6,118 bases of DNA from Lysobacterales bacterium (GTDB lineage Bacteria; Pseudomonadota; Gammaproteobacteria; Xanthomonadales; SZUA-36). Location: positions 1 to 6,118 of the forward strand of contig JABSSV010000320.1 of NCBI GenBank assembly GCA_013213875.1, given 5' to 3'. A program made the translations under genes and the position numbers. Positions 1-5,553 of this stretch are shown piece after piece (the stretch's first letter is position 1; every line of letters starts with the position of its first letter). The notes under the pieces were generated by a model, which saw only the letters and a list, made by a program, of their open reading frames with translations, was not told where the DNA came from and ran no database searches.

Positions 1-400
1 AGGCGTTGAGTATGGGCATCAGGTAATAGCGCGAGGTGGCGGGTATCGAAAGGTACAGCGGGCCCTCATCCAGGTCCGCGAACACCACGGAGTAGTAGGT
101 GTCCACGTTAGGACGCACCACATCGGTAAAGCCAGCCTTGGGAAACTGGTGCATCCCCGCCCACTGGTTCAGCGGCGCTTTACCGACGCCGTTGTTTTGC
201 GGCACGTTGGTGGACACCTCATGCGTGTAGTACATGGTCAGGAGCGGGTAGCTGAAAAGGTAGGCCTGGGTAGCAAGCTTGACCACTGCCGTATCCACAT
301 GCTCATCACCGGCGCTAGGCGCCATGGCAGCATCATCAGCGAAACTGCTCGCGAAGGGGAGCAACAGCAGTAACCAGAGACTAGCTTGGAAAGATTTCAT
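1..400 (-). CDS. DUF1254 domain protein, exported, C-terminal part outside window
   Basis: The 5' part of a gene running off the left edge; 133 residues are visible. The start ATG at 400 is preceded by a good Shine-Dalgarno AAGGAG (406-411) with 5 nt spacing. Residues 1-21 form a Sec signal peptide (Lys2, hydrophobic stretch around LWLLLLLPF, likely cleavage near SSFA|DD). The mature part shows the DUF1254 N-terminal pattern: a helix containing AYLFSYPLLTMY (about 46-57), APLNQW (75-80), the hallmark VVRPNVDTYYS (94-104), and LSIPATSRYYLMPIL (117-131). Family members are usually a few hundred residues long and often carry a DUF1214 domain after this region, which would lie outside the window. 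No reaction is firmly established for the family, so none is assigned. It is separated from the upstream peptidase gene by a terminator and about 280 bp, so it is probably transcribed on its own. Family call is strong, function unknown. Confidence 0.88.
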   Translation of the reverse strand, partial: MKSFQASLWLLLLLPFASSFADDAAMAPSAGDEHVDTAVVKLATQAYLFSYPLLTMYYTHEVSTNVPQNNGVGKAPLNQWAGMHQFPKAGFTDVVRPNVDTYYSVVFADLDEGPLYLSIPATSRYYLMPILNA

Positions 401-433
401 AAGAACTCCTTGAACCAATATGCCAATACAAGC

Positions 434-469
434 CCACGGCGCCAGACCACCTATCCGCGGCGCTGGACC
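434..469. repeat. 15-bp imperfect direct repeat, 21-bp period
   Basis: Two copies, CCACGGCGCCAGACC (434-448) and CCGCGGCGCTGGACC (455-469), match at 12 of 15 positions and begin 21 bp apart, which is two helical turns. They lie 34 to 69 bp upstream of the DUF1254 start codon, where a regulator could bind. The G+C-rich composition makes chance similarity quite possible, so the operator reading is inference only. Confidence 0.3.
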
Positions 470-507
470 GCGCCAGGCCCACTGGTCATCAATGCCCTTG
501 GGGCGCC

Positions 508-669
508 ATGAGCCTATATCAGCTTAGTCGACTGGCCCAGTCACTGCATCACACGGCCGGTCAGCAAAAGCTGCGCACCATCATGACCGGCATGCAGCGG
601 GCCATTGAGTACGGCGGCACAGAGACCTTGGGGCCTTACCCACACATACCTTTGACGCAGTCGCCATGA
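508..669 (+). CDS. Small ORF, 53 aa, hypothetical (possibly LigA-type-domain-like remnant)
   Basis: A short plus-strand ORF in the gap between the S9 peptidase terminator and the DUF1254 gene, and the only candidate gene on that strand. It runs from ATG 508 to TGA 667-669. A run GGGG lies a few bases upstream of the ATG but is a weak ribosome-binding site. The product begins MSLYQLSRLAQSLHH and ends LGPYPHIPLTQSP. Both ends faintly recall the small LigA-type domain found with extradiol dioxygenases and in some stand-alone small proteins (N-terminal MSxYQxxxLxxxL, C-terminal LGxxPHxxL). The middle looks shortened, so this may be a degenerate copy, a diverged small protein, or coincidence. The frame is also open upstream of the ATG as far back as about 400. 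There is no signal peptide or membrane segment. Existence and identity are both uncertain. Confidence 0.3.
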   Translation: MSLYQLSRLAQSLHHTAGQQKLRTIMTGMQRAIEYGGTETLGPYPHIPLTQSP

Positions 670-683
670 GCTGAGCTGGACAT

Positions 684-713
684 AAAAAAAACCCGCAGGC
701 GAGAGCCTGCGGG
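684..713 (-). terminator. Intrinsic terminator of the S9 peptidase gene
   Basis: A perfect 9-bp G+C-rich stem, CCCGCAGGC (692-700) with GCCTGCGGG (705-713), closes a 4-nt loop. It is flanked at 684-691 by eight A on the plus strand, which is a U-tract in the minus-strand transcript. It lies about 60 bp past the stop codon of the S9 peptidase at 772. The opposite flank has no T-run, so it should work for minus-strand transcription only. Confidence 0.93.
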
Positions 714-771
714 CGAAGTGTGGCGCGGTCGCGGGCTCAGGCCCGGCGACGGATGCGACCTTTAGAAAATA

Positions 772-2847
772 TTAGCTGTCCAGCGCTGCTTGCAGACCCT
801 GCACGTATTCAGCGCCCTCCACGATCTCAGCCGTGGAGTCCGCGAGCACACTATCCAGACCTTCGGCGCGGCCGCCCAGGCACTCGGCCAGGAAGTTCTC
901 CGCAATGGCATAGAAAGCGATGGAATTGGCTGGCTTGGCAAAACCGTGTCCTTCGTCGGGATACAGCACGTAGGTCACAGGAATCTCCGCCTGCTGCATG
1001 GCGCTGACGATCTGATCACTTTCCGCCTGCTTCACACGCGGATCGTTGGCGCCCTGGGCAATCAGCAGCGGACGCACAATCTGATCCGCCTTGTAGAGCG
1101 GGCTGGCTGCGCGCAGCAAGGCCAGACCTTCTTCCGTGTTCGGATCACCCATACGCTCATGGAAAATCTTCACCATGGGGGCCCAGTAGGGCGGGATGGT
1201 GCCCAGCAGCGTCTCAAGGTTGGAAGGGCCAACGATGTCCACGCCGCAGGCAAATTTCTCCGGCGTGAAGGTCAGACCCGCCAGCGTGGCATAGCCGCCG
1301 TAAGATCCGCCCATGATGGCCACCTCATCGGCCAGCGCAATGCCCTCATTGATGGCCCAGTCGGTCGCATCAATCAGGTCATCGTGCATTTTAAGACCCC
1401 ATTCAAGGTTGCCGGCGTTGAGGAAATCCTTGCCGAAGCCGGTCGAGCCGCGGAAGTTGACGGACAGCACCGCGTAACCACGATTGGCCAGCATCTGATG
1501 GGTGGAATTAAAGCCATAGCCGTCGCGCGCCCAGGGACCACCGTGTACCAACAGCACCATGGGACCCGCCGCATCCGGACGGCCGTCGCCATCCCGGTCA
1601 CTGCCCACCGGCAAAGTCAGGTAGGAAGGCAGGGTCAGCCCGTCCCGGCTGGTGATCTCCACCGGCTGCATGGGCAGCAAGGGCATGCCTTCCAGCTCCG
1701 GCCGGGAAACATAAAACGGCGTCAGCGTCTCGGCCTGACGGTCGTAGATAAAGGTGGCTGAAGGTGCCGTCACCGGGTCGTTCCAAACCACCCAGGTTTG
1801 GTCGTCTTCCGTACGGCTGGAAATGCCAAAGTCGCCGTCCAGCTGGCCATCAAGCCAGTCCAGAGAAGCGCGCAGTTCCGGATCCGTGGCGGTCCACTCG
1901 TTACGCAGGTAGTTGACCGAGTAGGCCTCCACCACGCCGGTTTTTGGATCGCGAATGGTACCGCCGATATCAGCCTTGGCATCTTCGGCGATCAGTGTGC
2001 GTTCGCCGCTGGCTGTGTCCTGCGCATAGAGCGCCGCCGTGTTGCGGCCACGGCTATCCACCCAGTACAGCACCGAGCCATCGGTGGTGTAGCCCGACGG
2101 ATTGGTGGTCAGCGAATCTTCCATGGCCGTGGTTTCAAAAGGACGGTCTTCCACCTGGTTGTCGATGACGCGGAAGTAGTCGCTACCCCCTTCAGCGTTC
2201 TGGCGCATGGCCATACGCAACGTCAGCGTGTCATCGGCCATAAAGCCGGCATAGCCGTTGTTCTCGAGCACCGGCGTAATCTCACCGCTGTTCAGGTCCA
2301 GCATGTGCACATCATGAAACTGGGGATTGCGATTGTTCACCCCGATCAGCATTTTGTCCTTGATGGCCTGGGAGGTCCCGATAATCTGTATGCGTGTGTT
2401 CTCAAACGGTGTGAGCGTGCTTTCCTCACCACTGGCCACGTTGATGCTGTACAACAGGAAGTTCTCATCGCCGCCTTTGTCCTGCACATAGAGTACGCTC
2501 TTGCTATCCGGCGACCAGAAATGCTGGCGAATCGGGCGGTCCGTAGCGCTGGTGATGGCACGGGCCTCTGCCGGGTTCGCCCGCGGCGCGAGCCAGATAT
2601 TCAGCACACCATCTTTCGGTGCCAGCCAGCTCAGCCAGGCACCATCGGGGCTCAGGCGACCCTGTGCTTTCGTAGGGTTACCAAACAGGGCCTCGCGCGG
2701 AATCAGCGGCGCGCTTTGAGCATCAGTGGTCATAGCGACTCCGAGCGTATTGGTCATGGGATCGGCCGTTGCTAGGCCGGTGAGAGATAGCGCTGCTGTG
2801 GCCGCGGCGGCGGTCAGCAGGCGGGTCGGTTTCATCGGAACATTCAT
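772..2847 (-). CDS. Exported S9 family peptidase (prolyl oligopeptidase-like)
   Basis: Serine peptidase of the prolyl-oligopeptidase/acylaminoacyl-peptidase clan, expected to cleave short peptides in the periplasm or envelope. The product is 691 aa. The ATG at 2847 is chosen over an in-frame TTG at 2874 because GGGGAAG (2856-2862) sits 8 nt before it and residues 1-28 then form a clean signal peptide (MNVPMKPTRLL, then an Ala/Leu-rich core ending near ATA|DP). Roughly residues 45-400 form the WD/PD40-like beta-propeller, with repeats such as RLSPDGAWLSWLAP and HFWSPDSKSVLYVQD. The C-terminal alpha/beta-hydrolase domain shows LLVHGGPWARD, the nucleophile motif GGSYGG (Ser515), Asp602 in GANDPRV and His634 in DEGHGF, so the triad is intact. 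An acidic DRDGDGRPD stretch (417-425) at the domain junction resembles a calcium-binding loop. The gene ends in a strong terminator and has its own promoter-like sequence. Exact substrate specificity cannot be read from sequence. Confidence 0.96.
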   Translation of the reverse strand: MNVPMKPTRLLTAAAATAALSLTGLATADPMTNTLGVAMTTDAQSAPLIPREALFGNPTKAQGRLSPDGAWLSWLAPKDGVLNIWLAPRANPAEARAITSATDRPIRQHFWSPDSKSVLYVQDKGGDENFLLYSINVASGEESTLTPFENTRIQIIGTSQAIKDKMLIGVNNRNPQFHDVHMLDLNSGEITPVLENNGYAGFMADDTLTLRMAMRQNAEGGSDYFRVIDNQVEDRPFETTAMEDSLTTNPSGYTTDGSVLYWVDSRGRNTAALYAQDTASGERTLIAEDAKADIGGTIRDPKTGVVEAYSVNYLRNEWTATDPELRASLDWLDGQLDGDFGISSRTEDDQTWVVWNDPVTAPSATFIYDRQAETLTPFYVSRPELEGMPLLPMQPVEITSRDGLTLPSYLTLPVGSDRDGDGRPDAAGPMVLLVHGGPWARDGYGFNSTHQMLANRGYAVLSVNFRGSTGFGKDFLNAGNLEWGLKMHDDLIDATDWAINEGIALADEVAIMGGSYGGYATLAGLTFTPEKFACGVDIVGPSNLETLLGTIPPYWAPMVKIFHERMGDPNTEEGLALLRAASPLYKADQIVRPLLIAQGANDPRVKQAESDQIVSAMQQAEIPVTYVLYPDEGHGFAKPANSIAFYAIAENFLAECLGGRAEGLDSVLADSTAEIVEGAEYVQGLQAALDS

Positions 2848-2885
2848 GGAATTTGCTTCCCCGTAACTAGTCAAAAGACCGCGCC

Positions 2886-2891
2886 ATTGTA
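2886..2891 (-). promoter_or_regulatory. Putative -10 element for the S9 peptidase gene
   Basis: The minus strand reads TACAAT here (5/6 to the sigma70 consensus). It would start transcription near 2879, leaving a leader of about 32 nt before the ATG at 2847 and too little room for initiation at the TTG at 2874. There is no convincing -35 hexamer at 16-18 bp (GCTGCG at 17). Promoter use may therefore depend on the conserved box just upstream at 2914-2930. Moderate support only. Confidence 0.45.
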
Positions 2892-2913
2892 CGCGCAGGC
2901 GAAAACGGCGCAG

Positions 2914-2930
2914 CAGGGTCAGAAGTCATG
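2914..2930 (-). promoter_or_regulatory. Conserved upstream box, copy A (S9 peptidase)
   Basis: The plus strand reads CAGGGTCAGAAGTCATG, matching 15 of 17 bases with the box at 3914-3930. It ends 22 bp before the TACAAT hexamer, the same spacing as the second copy. It also overlaps the first of two ATGCATCG repeats (2928-2935 and 2949-2956, 21 bp apart). Candidate activator or repressor site; inference from repetition and position. Confidence 0.35.
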
Positions 2931-2972
2931 CATCGCCCTGGGCCCTGAATGCATCGTCAGCCAGCTCTGCTT

Positions 2973-3827
2973 TCAAGGCCCTTGTAACCCGTGTGGCTGG
3001 CGCTGGCGGCGTATCCAGGCACCAACCGTATCGAAGGTGGCCGCCATATTGTTGTGGCCCGCGCTGGAAAAGGTCACATACTCGTAGGGACGGCCTGCAG
3101 CGATAAGTGCATCCAGTCGCTGCATGGAAAGATCAACAGGAACGCTGCCATCCCGCGCCCCAAAGACCCACAGCCCCGGGATCGCCAGCGTGGCCAGGCT
3201 GTCAGCAGGATTCATGTCCTCACCCAGAAAATCGGGCCAGCGATAGGGCGTTCGGCGCGCCGCCAGCGCCTCCTGATAGCTGGCTATCGCCGCATGATCC
3301 CGATCGCGGGTGTACTGGCTGAAGATATCTTCTTCACTGACCCGGCAGACCGGACTGCTCCAGAGCGCAATAAACTGGACCGCCGGCTCCTGTTCCGCGA
3401 CCAGGGGCACGATCCAGCCGGCCTGACTGATGCCGGTCACCCCCAGCGGCAACTGCTGTGCCCGCGGGTGGGCCTTGAGTCGTCGAAAGGCCGCCAGCGC
3501 ATCATCAGCCAGCAAGCGAATGTTGGCCTCACTGACGCTCTGCTGACCCTCATAGACGCCACCGGATGCGCCGGCGCCGCGTTTGTCATAGACCAGCGCC
3601 GCAATGCCCTCCGCCGCGAAACGCTGGCCCAGCGCCAGACTGCGGGCCTGCTTGCCGGAACCGTGCACAAACACCACGGCCGCCTGCGGCTCCTCTTTGA
3701 CCGGCCATACAATGGACCCGGACAGGGTGACACCATGACTGCTGAAGGTCACCGGCTCCACGGACCAATCAGCCGCCCACAAGGGCCGCATCAGGCACAG
3801 CAAAGAAATCGTCAGAAAAATGCGCAT
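2973..3827 (-). CDS. Exported alpha/beta hydrolase
   Basis: A 284-aa serine hydrolase of the alpha/beta-hydrolase fold, probably an esterase or acyl hydrolase acting in the periplasm; the substrate is not predictable. The ATG at 3827 is preferred over the in-frame ATG at 3842, because GGGGGAG (3832-3838) precedes it by 4 nt and MRIFLTISLLCLMRPLWA is then a compact signal peptide with likely cleavage LWA|AD. No ribosome-binding site precedes 3842. Family landmarks: FVHGSGKQ (oxyanion-hole loop, His55 to Ser57), YDKRGAGASGG, the nucleophile elbow GISQAG (Ser134), Asp226 in FGARDGSVP and His258 in SAGHNN. The elbow is GxSxxG rather than classical GxSxG, as in some acyl hydrolases with a GxSQAG-type motif. 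Length is normal for a single-domain hydrolase. It lies 125 bp upstream of the S9 peptidase gene, which carries a related upstream box. Confidence 0.93.
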   Translation of the reverse strand: MRIFLTISLLCLMRPLWAADWSVEPVTFSSHGVTLSGSIVWPVKEEPQAAVVFVHGSGKQARSLALGQRFAAEGIAALVYDKRGAGASGGVYEGQQSVSEANIRLLADDALAAFRRLKAHPRAQQLPLGVTGISQAGWIVPLVAEQEPAVQFIALWSSPVCRVSEEDIFSQYTRDRDHAAIASYQEALAARRTPYRWPDFLGEDMNPADSLATLAIPGLWVFGARDGSVPVDLSMQRLDALIAAGRPYEYVTFSSAGHNNMAATFDTVGAWIRRQRQPHGLQGP

Positions 3828-3885
3828 ATCACTCCCCCGCATGGTGCTATTGCGCTGGTCGCAGCACGCACCAAAAGTCCGCCTT

Positions 3886-3916
3886 ATCTTACGACCGGGT
3901 CAGAGCACCCTGTCAG
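3886..3916 (-). promoter_or_regulatory. Putative promoter of the alpha/beta hydrolase gene
   Basis: The minus strand reads CTGACA at 3911-3916 (5/6 to the -35 consensus) and TAAGAT at 3886-3891 (4/6 to the -10 consensus) with a 19-bp spacer, longer than ideal. The -35 hexamer lies within a perfect palindrome (3906-3920), a classic repressor-operator arrangement. Predicted start near 3879, about 50 nt before the chosen ATG. Weak spacing keeps confidence low. Confidence 0.35.
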
Positions 3917-3920
3917 GGTG
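3906..3920. promoter_or_regulatory. Perfect 7-1-7 palindrome, candidate operator
   Basis: CACCCTG (3906-3912), one T, then CAGGGTG (3914-3920) form a perfect inverted repeat in the gap upstream of the alpha/beta hydrolase. It overlaps the putative -35 hexamer and the first bases of the box repeated at 2914. The single-base spacer makes an RNA hairpin less likely than a protein-binding dyad for a dimeric repressor. No regulator gene is visible in the window. Confidence 0.45.
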
Positions 3921-3930
3921 AAAAGTCATG
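3914..3930 (-). promoter_or_regulatory. Conserved upstream box, copy B (alpha/beta hydrolase)
   Basis: The plus strand reads CAGGGTGAAAAGTCATG, matching 15 of 17 bases with the box at 2914-2930, and is likewise 22 bp from a -10-like hexamer. Its first seven bases are one arm of the palindrome at 3906-3920. The copy upstream of the peptidase keeps only a single half-site. Candidate shared regulatory site, by inference. Confidence 0.35.
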
Positions 3931-4011
3931 GCGGGTAAGCGCTGCGGGAAGCGGCAGCGGCACTACACCGGGGTGGCCGGGGCAATTCGGAACGTGGCAC
4001 CGCCGCGGCAT

Positions 4012-4040
4012 GGCCTGGCCGCGCCATGCGCGACCAGGCC
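4012..4040 (-). terminator. Strong hairpin after the small exported protein gene
   Basis: A 12-bp stem (4012-4023 with 4029-4040) and a 5-nt loop begin 11 bases past the stop codon at 4051. Read on the minus strand the only non-Watson-Crick pair becomes a G-U wobble; on the plus strand it is a C-A mismatch, so the structure fits minus-strand RNA better. No U-tract follows, so it may be a weak or factor-assisted terminator or a 3'-end stabilising hairpin. Confidence 0.5.
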
Positions 4041-4050
4041 CTTAGGCGCC

Positions 4051-4338
4051 TCAGAACAGCCAGGTCAGGATGGGCTTCCATTCCTTGCGTTTCATCAACG
4101 TCTGGCAATCAATCTGCAGCAATTCGCTGGGCGAGCCGCCCTGTGAAAACCACTTGACGAAGCACAAGCGGGTTTGCGTATCCACCACATAGCCAAAATT
4201 CCCGCTGGTGCCGGGCGTATCAAACTTCTGTGTATAAATGGAACCCTCGCCTTTCACCTCTGGCTCGTCGGCCGCTACCGCGCCGGTCAGGGACAGGCCC
4301 ATGAGGGCCACCATGGCCAACCATCGAAATCCTTGCAT
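4051..4338 (-). CDS. Small exported protein, 95 aa, two cysteines, unknown function
   Basis: ATG 4338 is preceded by an AAAGGTGA-type ribosome-binding site 4-5 nt upstream, which supports a real gene. Residues 1-22 (MQGFRWLAMVALMGLSLTGA then VA) are a Sec signal peptide cleaved near AVA|AD; there is no lipobox cysteine. The mature chain of about 73 residues contains FGYVVDTQTRLCFVKWF (48-64) and LLQIDCQTLMKRKEWKPI (73-90). Its only two cysteines, Cys59 and Cys78, could form a disulfide in the periplasm. The YVVDTxTxxCF...C..L pattern resembles small uncharacterised secreted proteins of proteobacteria, but I do not recognise a named family. It is separated from the HAD gene upstream by 156 bp containing a dyad and is followed by a strong hairpin, suggesting its own short transcript. 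Confidence 0.82.
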   Translation of the reverse strand: MQGFRWLAMVALMGLSLTGAVAADEPEVKGEGSIYTQKFDTPGTSGNFGYVVDTQTRLCFVKWFSQGGSPSELLQIDCQTLMKRKEWKPILTWLF

Positions 4339-4402
4339 AGATCACCTTTTGTTGAGGAAGCTGGGAAACCCGCAGCGTTCGGCGGGCCGGTTTAGGCTCG
4401 GT

Positions 4403-4441
4403 CACTGATGCGCGAACGCTGTCAGACAGCACGCATCCGTG
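4403..4441. repeat. Nested inverted repeat between HAD and small-protein genes
   Basis: The outer arms are GATGCG (4407-4412) and CGCATC (4432-4437), with further CAC/GTG pairing at 4403-4405 and 4439-4441. The inner arms are GCTGTC (4418-4423) and GACAGC (4425-4430), separated by one A. A 5-nt bulge lies on one side against 1 nt on the other. It sits 54 bp past the HAD stop codon and 65 bp before the small-protein start, with no T-run on either flank. It could be a 3' hairpin of the HAD transcript or a protein-binding dyad; the sequence does not decide. Confidence 0.4.
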
Positions 4442-4494
4442 GGCAAATTTCCGCTTGCCTAGGTGCCGCTCGTGCCCGCGGTAGCTTAGCTGAA

Positions 4495-5484
4495 TCAGGG
4501 ATTCGGCGTGGGAAAAATCTGCCGCCAATCCTTTTGCATATCGACCACGGTCCAACCCTTGGCACGCGCCTCATCCAGGCCCCGATCCAGGCGCCCGATG
4601 GATGAATCGCGGTCGTAGGCCCACTCGCGCTCCGCATCCGTGTGATGCACGTAGAGTGCAAAGCGGGCGCCCGCACCGCCACTGACCCACTGCAACATCG
4701 GCAAATCCCCGTCAGAGTTGCCAAAGGCCGCAATGGGACGCCGGCCGATATGCCGGTTGATAGCAATGGGCTTGCCTTCCTGGTCATCAATAAAATTGAT
4801 TTCCGGCAGCCGCATCAGCACCGGCTCGCCGGCCTCCATGGTGTATTCCAGCTTGATGCTGCTACCGATAACCTGCTCCGGGGGAATACCGTAAACCGCT
4901 TCCGCCCAGGGGCGCATGAACTCGATACCGCCACCGGACACGATATAAGTCTTAAAGCCCATGGCACGCAGGTAGGCCAGCAGTTCCAGCATGGGCTGAT
5001 AGACCATCTCGCGGAAAGGCCGGCCGGTGTCCGGATGCACCGCGGTGTTGATCCAATTGGTCACCAGCTCGGCAAATGCATCCGTGCTCATACCAGCATG
5101 GCTGGCCATGACGATTTCAAGCAGCGCCGCTTCGCCGCCCGCCAGGGCCGTTTCGTAGTCGCCTTTCAGCAACGAGGCAAACGGCTCCTGGGTCGCCCAT
5201 TCCGGGTGCTCAGGCGCCAAAGCATGCACCCGGTTGAGCGCAAAGAAGAGCTGAAAGTAAGCCGGCTGCTCCGCCCAGAGCGTACCATCGTTATCGAACA
5301 CGGCAATGCGTTCAGCGGGCGCCACAAAGTCCGGTGACTCTGGCTGGGTGACCCGCGTCACAAAGGACTGCACAGCCTCTTTGCTGGGTCCTGCCTGCCA
5401 GGATGGCAAGGGGTCGGTGGACCCCTGCCCCCAGCTAACCATGGAAAAACTTAAGGCCGAAATCAGTATTGCAAACCACTTCAT
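4495..5484 (-). CDS. Exported HAD-superfamily phosphatase
   Basis: A 329-aa haloacid-dehalogenase-fold hydrolase, expected to be a Mg-dependent phosphatase acting outside the cytoplasm. ATG 5484 follows a strong GGGAGGAAGC ribosome-binding site. Residues 1-20 (MKWFAILISALSFSMVSWGQ) are a signal peptide. All four HAD motifs are present: motif I FDNDGTLW (63-70; nucleophile Asp64, acid/base Asp66), motif II in YIVSGGG (Ser183), motif III in EGKP (Lys238) and motif IV GNSDGD (255-260; Asp258 and Asp260). The long insertion between motifs I and II (about 71-175, mostly helical) is a C1-type cap of the phosphoserine-phosphatase-like group. The secreted form recalls periplasmic phosphatases such as phosphorylcholine phosphatase, but the motif details differ and the substrate is unknown. 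The gene follows the DUF4345 gene after 69 bp and may be co-transcribed with it. Confidence 0.94.
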   Translation of the reverse strand: MKWFAILISALSFSMVSWGQGSTDPLPSWQAGPSKEAVQSFVTRVTQPESPDFVAPAERIAVFDNDGTLWAEQPAYFQLFFALNRVHALAPEHPEWATQEPFASLLKGDYETALAGGEAALLEIVMASHAGMSTDAFAELVTNWINTAVHPDTGRPFREMVYQPMLELLAYLRAMGFKTYIVSGGGIEFMRPWAEAVYGIPPEQVIGSSIKLEYTMEAGEPVLMRLPEINFIDDQEGKPIAINRHIGRRPIAAFGNSDGDLPMLQWVSGGAGARFALYVHHTDAEREWAYDRDSSIGRLDRGLDEARAKGWTVVDMQKDWRQIFPTPNP

Positions 5485-5553
5485 GATGCTTCCTCCCTAC
5501 CCCTGCATTGCTATGGCCCACTCATCGGGCTTCCTGGCGCTAAGGCGAACAGG

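Noticed and set aside
790..1761. Long plus-strand ORF (323 codons) opposite the S9 peptidase
   Set aside because: It is antisense to a gene with an intact catalytic triad; the product has no recognisable domain and low-complexity Arg/His/Gln/Gly composition, typical of a codon-bias shadow.
1798..2775. Plus-strand ORF (325 codons) opposite the S9 propeller region
   Set aside because: Same shadow effect: no domain, no credible ribosome-binding site, entirely inside the peptidase gene.
2848..2874. Nine-residue N-terminal extension of the S9 peptidase from TTG 2874
   Set aside because: No ribosome-binding site for the TTG, it would lie almost at the predicted transcription start, and the signal peptide is best formed from ATG 2847.
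2991..3938. Plus-strand ORF (315 codons) opposite the alpha/beta hydrolase
   Set aside because: The minus-strand frame has signal peptide and catalytic motifs; this frame is Arg/His/Gln-rich without family features.
4220..4790. Minus-strand ORFs 4220-4555 (111 codons) and 4422-4790 (122 codons) overlapping the HAD 3' end and the following gap
   Set aside because: Out-of-frame with the real genes, Arg/Pro-rich, no family signature, and overlapping well-supported coding sequence on the same strand.
4642..5337. Plus-strand ORF (231 codons) opposite the HAD phosphatase
   Set aside because: Antisense to a frame with all four HAD motifs; no recognisable features of its own.
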